This document shows positions 57,621-64,000 of a stretch of 64,000 nt of DNA, piece by piece. The notes beneath the pieces were generated by a model. That model had not been told where the DNA came from, did no database searches, and saw only the letters and a list, made by a program, of their open reading frames with translations. Source of the DNA: Spirulina sp. SIO3F2 (GTDB taxonomy: Bacteria > Cyanobacteriota > Cyanobacteriia > Cyanobacteriales > Spirulinaceae). How positions within the stretch are numbered: position 1 is the first letter of the stretch; every line of letters begins with the position of its first letter. The stretch is taken from NCBI GenBank assembly GCA_010672165.1, contig JAAHHN010000008.1:1-64000 (forward strand). Reading direction: 5' to 3'. Position numbers and translations under genes: made by a program.

Positions 57621-59519
57621 TCACTTGTTACTCCCTCCCCAATCCTCCTCCCCCTTCCCCACAAAATCTACCTCATAGCCCGGCCGCCCCAACTTTTCCA
57701 ACTCCGCCCGCACCGCCGCCATCACCACAACCATTCCCACCGCCTCCCCTAACGCCGCCGCCCGAAACGCCGCATTGATCGCAATATTACTAATCGCACC
57801 CCCCGTCAGATTCAGCCGAGCCAACTGCCCATAATCCAACGCTGCCAAGGGCACCGCAGCCGGAAACACCCGCCGCCAGAGCTGCTCCCGCAGTTCCACC
57901 GAGGGGAAGGGAAACTCCACCACAAAGCGCAGCCGCCGCAGAAACGCCGTATCCAGGGCATCTTTGAAATTCGTTGCTAAAATTGCCAGACCCCGATAAG
58001 CCTCCAGACGCTGGAGCAGATAATCAATGCCAATATTGGCATAGCGATCGTGGGAATCTTTGACCTCAGAACGCTTGCCAAACAGCGAATCCGCCTCATC
58101 AAAAAACAAAATCGCCCCGCCCGACTCCGCCGCATCAAAGAGCTGACGCAAATTCTTCTCCGTCTCGCCGATATACTTGCTTACCACCGCCGAGAGATCG
58201 ATCCGGTAGAGCTGCAAGGCCAGCTCCCCAGCAACCACCTCTGCCGCCATCGTCTTGCCCGTGCCACTCTCACCCGCAAACAGCGCCGCCGTGCCCAAAC
58301 CCCGATTCAGCCGCCCCCGAAAACCCCAATCCTCATAAACCTGCGATCGCCACCGCACCTGCTCAACGATTTGTTGCAATAGGTCTCGTTCTGCCTCAGG
58401 CAAAACTAACTGCTCCCATTGCGCTTTCACTTCAATCCGCTGGGCGAGACGCTCTAGACACGGTTGGTTCTGCTGCACCGCTGCTGTCCAGACAGAGGTT
58501 TCTGGGGGAGTCGTGGTGGCGATCGTCGCAATATCTGGCCAACTCAGGTCAAACTGTCCCGCCAACCCCTGAGCGTCTGCGCGTTTTGGGGGCAAGAGCG
58601 CCAGCCAAGCCTGCCGTTGTTCTGAGGGTGTTGGCTTTTGTACCTCAACCGTCAGTACCGCCCGATTCGGAGGCAAACTCACCCGTTGGCTATCAAGAAA
58701 CACTAAGCCTGGATTTTGACTTAAGAAGCGCCGTAGGGCCACGCTACTGGCTGACCCTGTCGTTACCTCCTGAGTATCCACATAGAGCGCTAGGGCGAGG
58801 AGTTGCTCTTCCCGCTGCCAGCAGCGTAATAGCTCAGTAAACTCAACCGGGGTCACTGGGAGCAGTTCCCCCAAAAAACCCCACAGCGATCGCCCCAACT
58901 GCGCTGCCCCCCCCTGAGCCACCTGCTGCTTGCTGGCCGTATCGCTACCCAGCAGTTGGATCAGGGGCCAGGGTTGGCCGAGTGGCAGGCTCTCCAGCGT
59001 TTGAAGCAACTGCTTCACGACCGCTAGCTGAGACGGGGCCAGGGTTGGAAGCTGGGTTTCTAGAGGCGGGACAATGGGGAACATCAGCGCCGCGAGTCGG
59101 GGGTCGAGTCGGTTCGAGCCCAGCAAAAAATTCAGAATGCGATCGTCGAGGCGCAAGGGTGCCAGCATCAAGAAGACTCCCGTTTGGTGTCCCACCTCAA
59201 TGAGTCGCCAGTAGCGCAACGGCTGCTCAGAGGACATCACATCCCAGCTCGGTTCACGAAACAGCTCAAAGGCAAGGGCAAACGTCGGGTAAGCCAGACC
59301 CTGACGGCTGTTGCAGAGCGCGGTTATGGCCGGGTCGAGTTCTAATGCAACGCAGAGGAGCACAATGGCTTGTTCTAGCGGTGAGAGGGCAAAACAGTTA
59401 CCCAGATAGGCAAGGGTCGGCGGCAAGGGCAGAGATGACGCGGGGAGAGCATTCTCGGATTCGAGGTGCGATCGCAACGCGGCAATAGCGATCGCCAAGG
59501 CTTGGCGCGGTTCGCTCAT
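57621..59519 (-). CDS. AAA ATPase of contractile injection system type (Pvc15-like)
   Basis: The 632-residue protein has a large N-terminal part (winged-helix and inactive ATPase-like, about 1-380) and a C-terminal classical AAA module: Walker A GESGTGKT at 416-423, Walker B ILFFDEAD at 470-477, then LILATNF-type sensor 1 and FLRRLRFVVEFPFP (Arg finger). ATPases of this form are standard in extracellular contractile injection system loci (Afp15/Pvc15), where they assist assembly. The gene overlaps the Pvc16-like gene by 4 bp. Sheath, tube and baseplate genes are absent from the window. Confidence 0.82.
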   Translation of the reverse strand: MSEPRQALAIAIAALRSHLESENALPASSLPLPPTLAYLGNCFALSPLEQAIVLLCVALELDPAITALCNSRQGLAYPTFALAFELFREPSWDVMSSEQPLRYWRLIEVGHQTGVFLMLAPLRLDDRILNFLLGSNRLDPRLAALMFPIVPPLETQLPTLAPSQLAVVKQLLQTLESLPLGQPWPLIQLLGSDTASKQQVAQGGAAQLGRSLWGFLGELLPVTPVEFTELLRCWQREEQLLALALYVDTQEVTTGSASSVALRRFLSQNPGLVFLDSQRVSLPPNRAVLTVEVQKPTPSEQRQAWLALLPPKRADAQGLAGQFDLSWPDIATIATTTPPETSVWTAAVQQNQPCLERLAQRIEVKAQWEQLVLPEAERDLLQQIVEQVRWRSQVYEDWGFRGRLNRGLGTAALFAGESGTGKTMAAEVVAGELALQLYRIDLSAVVSKYIGETEKNLRQLFDAAESGGAILFFDEADSLFGKRSEVKDSHDRYANIGIDYLLQRLEAYRGLAILATNFKDALDTAFLRRLRFVVEFPFPSVELREQLWRRVFPAAVPLAALDYGQLARLNLTGGAISNIAINAAFRAAALGEAVGMVVVMAAVRAELEKLGRPGYEVDFVGKGEEDWGGSNK

Positions 59520-60772
59520 AATGCCATCACCTCAATCATCTGGTTGGGGTCAAAGGCATCGGGTTGGGCGGCAAAGTCCACCGGGATGCTATCAACACCA
59601 TCCACCCGCAGCCGCACCACATAGCGCCCCGGCTTCAGGTTTCGTACCCGAAACGTCAGCACAGATGGCTCGGTGGATTGCTCTGAGGTGGCACGGTTAT
59701 GGGGCAAAACACCGCGATCGCCCAGCAGCAGAACCACCTGTTGGCTGGGTCGAACCTGGGGAAAACAAGTGATGTGGAGCTCAACATTGCCAGAAGCAGC
59801 GGTGCGGGGGCTAATGTCCATGATTTGGGAGGCGATCGCCAGCGGCAGCGCTTCGCTGAGCTGCAATCCATCAGGACGGGGCAAAACTACAGCGATGGTA
59901 TAGAGGCCGGCAACCCATTGGTCGGCAGGGACAATATTTGGCGTCAAGGCTGGGAGTTGCACTGACAAGGCCGCTGGGGTCGGCTTCGTAAGGAGCGGTA
60001 GGGTTTTAGGCTCTGGCAGAAGGCTATGCTGGAGTTGCACGCTGACATTGGGTGAATTGAGCAGACTGCCCTCTAGGATGAGGCGATCGCCCCATTGGGC
60101 AATGCGTTGGTGATGGGGGAGAATCACCGCCTTCAGTGCGGGGATGCCCATGCCCACGCGGGGTACACTCCCTCGGCGGAGGTGACCATTCATTTGGGGC
60201 AGAACAGGTAACGCCACTTGTACCGGGCGATAACTATCGAGCACTACCACAAAAATTTGATAGGCCACCGAGGCGCGATATTGTCCTTGCGCGATCTGCC
60301 AAATTTTGGACATCTCCTCAAACGAGAGAGCCAATGGTGTAATCGTTAATCCCTCAATCTGCTCATGCAAGTTGCTCTGGGGCAACTTGATAACAGTCGC
60401 TTGCTGAATATCGGCGGGCGAGAGCAGGGGGCGATCGTGCAACAGGCTCATCACCTGTCCAAGCAGTTGATGACTCTCTACTTCGTTTTCATTTTTGCCG
60501 TAGGCCGAAATCAAATAATGAAGATCCAAGCCAAGGGGAGAGTCAGTCATGCCTCCCCGCTTGGCTTGAATCGTTTTGGGCCGATTGCGCCAAGCGGGGT
60601 TAGGGAGGGCGTGGTAGAGGAATAGATTAACCTGATTATTATCGCTATTGCTACGAGACTGATCCAGGGGCAGGGTGGTAATTGTGCCGCTGCCGAGTTC
60701 TTCTTGAAGTCCCAAGAAGAGGACATGTTGCAAAGTCGTCGTTACTGCCGCGATCGCCAGAGCATTACTCAT
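59516..60772 (-). CDS. Pvc16/DUF4255 tail-terminator-like protein
   Basis: Starting at MSNALAIAAVTTTLQHVL (60772) the protein has 418 residues; a longer frame up to 60829 is in poor context. The N-terminal 190 residues match DUF4255 (Pvc16 N-terminal domain), with NQVNLFLYHALPNPAWRNRP, LGLDLHYLISAYG and SHQLLGQVMSLLHDRP. The rest consists of Ig-like beta domains. In injection systems this protein caps the tube end. Overlapping with the AAA gene (ATGA at 59516) shows one operon. Some cyanobacteria anchor such systems at thylakoids. Confidence 0.85.
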   Translation of the reverse strand: MSNALAIAAVTTTLQHVLFLGLQEELGSGTITTLPLDQSRSNSDNNQVNLFLYHALPNPAWRNRPKTIQAKRGGMTDSPLGLDLHYLISAYGKNENEVESHQLLGQVMSLLHDRPLLSPADIQQATVIKLPQSNLHEQIEGLTITPLALSFEEMSKIWQIAQGQYRASVAYQIFVVVLDSYRPVQVALPVLPQMNGHLRRGSVPRVGMGIPALKAVILPHHQRIAQWGDRLILEGSLLNSPNVSVQLQHSLLPEPKTLPLLTKPTPAALSVQLPALTPNIVPADQWVAGLYTIAVVLPRPDGLQLSEALPLAIASQIMDISPRTAASGNVELHITCFPQVRPSQQVVLLLGDRGVLPHNRATSEQSTEPSVLTFRVRNLKPGRYVVRLRVDGVDSIPVDFAAQPDAFDPNQMIEVMAL

Positions 60773-61232
60773 CCTGATCCTGATCTTTGCGTAATAGGGT
60801 AGACTGCCTGGAATATTACACGCACACAATAGAGGCGGCCGCTTACTTTAAAAGACTTAACTTAGGCGCATCTTACGCAGTGAATTTGGGGCTGTATTCA
60901 CGCTGTTCATTACTCTCTAAACATTGATTTTTCAGTATTTTTTGATACTTTAGAAAAGTAGATGGTGTAAATAATGCGTTGTCTATGCATTCCAACACAC
61001 TTTAATTCTTGTCTTTTGGGAATCTTTGACCTCTGCTTGATTTGGTCGTCTGAGTAAAGATTAAGAATATTTTCCCATCACCAGTGAGATGAGGCAGCAT
61101 GCAGCCATAGTCAATCTTATGCTCAGAAGTCTTGCCTAAAACTTTTCAAACACGTTCTTATGGCTAACACAATAGTCAAGACTAAGGCTGTAATCCCGTA
61201 CAATGGCCTCCCTGAATGTCTCAATCCTAATC
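60773..61232. other. Divergent intergenic region, Pvc16-like gene / chlD
   Basis: 460 bp with no gene, serving both promoters. AT-rich sequence around 60920-60980 and no recognised regulatory RNA or palindrome except GCGGCCGC at 60835. Confidence 0.4.
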
Positions 61233-63206
61233 ATGGTCACAGCTACCCGCCCAATTACCACCTTTCCCCTCACCGCCGTCATTGGCCAAGAAGCTATCAA
61301 GCTAGCACTATTGCTGACTGCTGTTGATCCGGGTCTGGGCGGGGTGGCGATCGCAGGTCGCAGAGGTACGGCAAAATCCGTGATGGCGCGGGGGATTCAT
61401 GCCCTGCTGCCTCCCATCGAAGTCTTGCCTGAGTCCTATTGCAATGAAATGCCGCCTGAGGGGACAGATGAAGCCCAAGTCGAAATTATCCCCGCCCCCT
61501 TTGTGCAAATTCCCCTCGGCGTCACGGAAGATCGTCTCTTGGGTTCGGTGGACGTGGAGCAATCAGTACAGCAAGGTCAGCCTATTTTCCAGCCTGGCCT
61601 CCTTGCCCAAGCCCATCGGGGTGTGCTCTATATCGACGAAATCAATCTACTCGATGATCAGATCGCCAACCAGCTTCTGACTGTGCTGACCGAGGGCTAC
61701 AACCGTATTGAACGGGAGGGCATTAGCATTGAGCATCCCTGTCAGCCCCTGCTGATTGCTACGTTTAACCCTGAGGAAGCGCCCCTGCGCAATCATCTGC
61801 TCGATCGCATCGCCATCACCCTTTCTGCGGATGGGGTGCTCTCCCTTGACCAGCGGGTTTCAGCCGTGGATCAGGTGGCGGATTATGCCAATTCGCCCGG
61901 TCGGTTTGTGGAGCAATATACCGAGGATATCGAGAGCCTCAAGACCAATATTCTGCTGGCGCGGGAATACCTTAAGGATGTAACGATCAGCGCTGATCAG
62001 GTGCAATATCTAGTGGATGAGGCGATTCGTGGCGATGTGGAGGGCCATAGAGCAGAACTGTTTGCAGTGCGGGTGGCGAAGGCGATCGCCGCTCTCGAAG
62101 GTCGAGAAGCTGTCACCGCCGATGACCTCCGCAAAGCGGTGGAACTGGTGATTGTGCCCCGCTCCAATACAGCTCAAACGCCCCCGGATGAAGATATGCA
62201 GCCCCCACCCCCACCCCCGCCAGATGATCAGGGTCAAGATGACCAGGAAGATCAAGAGGACGAGGATCAGGACGATGAGGATCAAGAGGACAATGACCCT
62301 GAAACCCCAGAGATCCCAGAAGAATTTGTCTTTGATATCGAAGGGGTGATCCTTGACCCAAGCGTTTTGTACTTTGCCCAAATGGCTAACCGTCAGGGCA
62401 AATCTGGGGCACGCAGCATGATCTTTTCCGACGATCGCGGTCGTTATGTGAAGCCCATGTTGCCCCGAGGTAAGGTGCGCCGGATTGCTGTCGATGCCAC
62501 ACTCCGGGCTGCTGCTCCCTACCAGAAAGCTCGGCGGCTACGTCAGCCCAAACGCCGCGTAATCGTCGAGCAGGGGGATTTACGCTCGAAGCGACTGGCT
62601 CGGAAGGCTGGAGCATTGATTATTTTTGTGGTGGATGCTTCGGGGTCAATGGCCCTTAACCGGATGCAATCCGCCAAAGGGGCAGTTATGCGTCTGCTCA
62701 CGGAAGCCTATGAAAACCGCGATCAGGTGGCGCTGATTCCGTTCCGGGGCGAAACCGCTGAGGTGCTCTTGCCCCCCACGCGTTCTATCACAATGGCCCG
62801 CACCCGCCTGGAAAAAATGCCCTGTGGTGGGGGTTCACCCCTCTCCCACGGCTTAACCCAAGCGGTGCATGTGGGCACAAACGCCAAGATGTCTGGGGAT
62901 ATCGGCCAGGTGGTGATTGTGGCAATTACCGATGGGCGGGGTAATATTCCTCTCTCTCGCTCTCTTGGCGAACCCCAGGAAGAAGGGGTGAAGCCGGATG
63001 TGAAGGCGGAACTGCTAGAGATTGCCAGCAAAATCCGGATGACAGGTTTTAAGCTGCTAGTGATTGATACCGAGAAAAAGTTTGTGGCCACGGGCTTCGG
63101 CAAAGAAATCGCCAAGAATGCAGGAGGGAAATATTACCGCATCCCCCGCGCCACTGACCAAGCGATCGCAGCCACAACCCAAAATGCGATCGCGGGAATG
63201 CGATAA
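61233..63206 (+). CDS. chlD: Magnesium chelatase subunit ChlD
   Basis: ChlD is the regulatory AAA+ subunit of the chelatase that inserts Mg into protoporphyrin IX at the first committed chlorophyll step, working with ChlI and ChlH. From the Met at 61233 ([14 protein letters not shown]) it has 657 residues. Domains: AAA+ with degraded Walker A (GRRGTAKSV near 45) and [11 protein letters not shown], then an acidic Pro/Asp/Glu linker ([17 protein letters not shown], near 330), and a C-terminal von Willebrand A domain with the MIDAS motif DASGSM and TDGRGN. Normal family form. The in-frame ATG at 61203 adds ten residues of unlikely origin. Confidence 0.96.
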   Translation: MVTATRPITTFPLTAVIGQEAIKLALLLTAVDPGLGGVAIAGRRGTAKSVMARGIHALLPPIEVLPESYCNEMPPEGTDEAQVEIIPAPFVQIPLGVTEDRLLGSVDVEQSVQQGQPIFQPGLLAQAHRGVLYIDEINLLDDQIANQLLTVLTEGYNRIEREGISIEHPCQPLLIATFNPEEAPLRNHLLDRIAITLSADGVLSLDQRVSAVDQVADYANSPGRFVEQYTEDIESLKTNILLAREYLKDVTISADQVQYLVDEAIRGDVEGHRAELFAVRVAKAIAALEGREAVTADDLRKAVELVIVPRSNTAQTPPDEDMQPPPPPPPDDQGQDDQEDQEDEDQDDEDQEDNDPETPEIPEEFVFDIEGVILDPSVLYFAQMANRQGKSGARSMIFSDDRGRYVKPMLPRGKVRRIAVDATLRAAAPYQKARRLRQPKRRVIVEQGDLRSKRLARKAGALIIFVVDASGSMALNRMQSAKGAVMRLLTEAYENRDQVALIPFRGETAEVLLPPTRSITMARTRLEKMPCGGGSPLSHGLTQAVHVGTNAKMSGDIGQVVIVAITDGRGNIPLSRSLGEPQEEGVKPDVKAELLEIASKIRMTGFKLLVIDTEKKFVATGFGKEIAKNAGGKYYRIPRATDQAIAATTQNAIAGMR

Positions 63207-63552
63207 TTCAGATGGTAAATTTTGCCTCCGACTCTTAATCCCCCCTTCCCCCCTTCAAAAGGGGGGTGACGCCGCAAGCGGCTGGGATAGAAACTCGGTG
63301 AATAGTAGCGTCTGAGATAATGGGAAACCCCCTTAATAACTAATCCTGTAGGGGTTTCAAATCGCTCCCTTGATTTTGCTAGGGTTCAGCGGTTCAGCCC
63401 TCAAAAGTGCGTTCGCAAGATCCTTGCTGTGAGGGGGGTCTGCAAAACCCCTACAAGGTTAGCCTTAATAAGGGGGTCGGCGCAGCCGGGGGGATCTCGC
63501 CAGCCTGACTACTCAATTAACCCAACATTTTTAACAAACCCTCTTAATCCCC
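63207..63552. other. Region between chlD and ycf51 with nested repeat
   Basis: Contains the hairpin CCCCCCTTCAAAAGGGGGG near 63249-63267, the 123-bp element at 63340-63462 sitting in a CCCCCTTAATAAGGGGG palindrome, and a GC-rich tail GGTCGGCGCAGCCGGGG. No gene. Confidence 0.6.
63340..63462. mobile_element. 123-bp palindrome-inserted element, family B, copy 2
   Basis: Begins CTAATCCTGTAGGGGTTT and ends (in reverse) CTAACCTTGTAGGGGTTT. Same length as the copy at 31253 and about five to seven base differences. Flanked by direct 9-bp repeats CCTTAATAA (63331-63339 and 63463-63471); removing element and one repeat restores CCCCCTTAATAAGGGGG, a palindrome. Thus both copies sit at palindrome centres. 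Recent movement is likely from the low divergence. Confidence 0.88.
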
Positions 63553-64000
63553 ATGCAACTGCCCACCGATCTTGCTACCTATACCCAATGGTCAGGGATT
63601 ACCGCCCTGGTATTTTTGGGGTTAACCCTGATTGCGTTTCTTTTCAAGTGGGGGCTGCGGTTCCGGCTGGTCGGTGCAACTGCCTTTATGGGTGTAGTGA
63701 CGGCGGGCTTTTTCGGTCTTAATTTAGGGTTGTTTACCCGTGAAGCAGTTCCAGGAGCAGTACGCTACTCGCTGGTCTATGACAATGCCGCAGCGAATGT
63801 GGTGATTGTGGTGTCACCGGAAACGACGCCTGACGAAGTGGAAGCGACGCTGAAGCAAGCGGCTTTGGATATTGCCCCCTATGGTCGTCTGGGGACACCC
63901 GATGGCAACGTAACGATTCGGGCGCGAGCGGTGATTCATCCAGAACCGGGCTTATCGATTCCGCTCTATTTGGGTCAGGCGCAGAAGCCGTCTGCTTCAC
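63553..64000 (+). CDS. ycf51: Ycf51 family protein (cut by window edge)
   Basis: ATG at 63553 opens a frame to the window end, 149 residues seen. It starts MQLPTDLATYTQWSGITALV, has two membrane helices (about 14-35 and 42-65) with FKWGLRFRLVGATAFMGV between, then a soluble part with RYSLVYDNAAANVVIVV and TIRARAVIHPEPG. This agrees with Ycf51, a conserved protein of cyanobacteria and some plastids of unknown function. The end is outside the window. Confidence 0.85.
   Translation, partial: MQLPTDLATYTQWSGITALVFLGLTLIAFLFKWGLRFRLVGATAFMGVVTAGFFGLNLGLFTREAVPGAVRYSLVYDNAAANVVIVVSPETTPDEVEATLKQAALDIAPYGRLGTPDGNVTIRARAVIHPEPGLSIPLYLGQAQKPSAS

Overview
The window is chromosomal DNA of a cyanobacterium, probably a filamentous one. 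The palindrome GCGATCGC (HIP1) recurs throughout. The gene set includes chlD (chlorophyll synthesis), a Cph1-type phytochrome, a Ycf51 homologue, a lumen-type pentapeptide protein and a HEAT-repeat protein of the phycobilisome-lyase type. The filamentous assignment rests mainly on a small gene at 5399-5620. It encodes a 73-residue protein with a hydrophobic N-terminus and the pentapeptide RGSGR, and a TCCGGA box lies 63 nt upstream. These are the described hallmarks of patX, the HetR-linked inhibitor found with hetR in filamentous cyanobacteria. I saw no GTA-N8-TAC (NtcA) site in front of it, so a non-heterocystous strain is the better guess. The species cannot be read from the sequence.

Layout. 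1-1340: edge of an IS630-type transposase, an antitoxin with a frameshifted RelE-like toxin remnant, and an Rpn/PD-(D/E)XK nuclease with a 12-bp tandem repeat. 1390-4470: secreted serine protease, ubiX, membrane protein. 4470-5850: long intergenic region with a HetR-like palindrome, then patX, a terminator and a MITE. 5866-10802: pepA, gyrB and a J-domain protein on the minus strand. 11770-15480: sensor kinase and an orphan solute-binding lipoprotein. 15860-20186: ispH, creD, miaB. 20822-31071: signalling block (GAF-PAS kinase, SSS-like transporter, GGDEF-EAL protein, beta-propeller protein, hybrid kinase). 31570-39286: pheT, aat, zinc-ribbon protein, double-ATPase peptide ABC protein, pentapeptide protein, yraN, HEAT protein. 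39490-45093: accessory stretch with a NACHT NTPase, four very small genes and a Uma2 nuclease. 45234-47073: thioredoxin-fold protein and murE. 47074-50495: repeat-rich stretch holding a secreted three-repeat cysteine protein and an IS66 remnant. 50496-55152: phytochrome kinase, DUF1643 protein, unknown protein, EamA transporter. 55153-57547: tRNA-like fragments, a MITE, an unknown protein and a GIY-YIG pair. 57621-60772: two genes typical of extracellular contractile injection systems (AAA ATPase and Pvc16/DUF4255). 61233-64000: chlD and the start of ycf51.

Most genes are housekeeping or orphan signalling genes in short units. The unusual content lies between them, in several families of short non-autonomous elements. 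One 123-bp family is present twice, nearly identical, each copy inside the centre of a palindrome with an 8-9 bp target duplication. Another family has termini that supply the stop codons of three genes. The strongest candidates for new biology are the patX locus, the palindrome-targeting element, the lone NACHT protein with its small-gene neighbours, the two-gene injection-system fragment and the three-repeat secreted protein.
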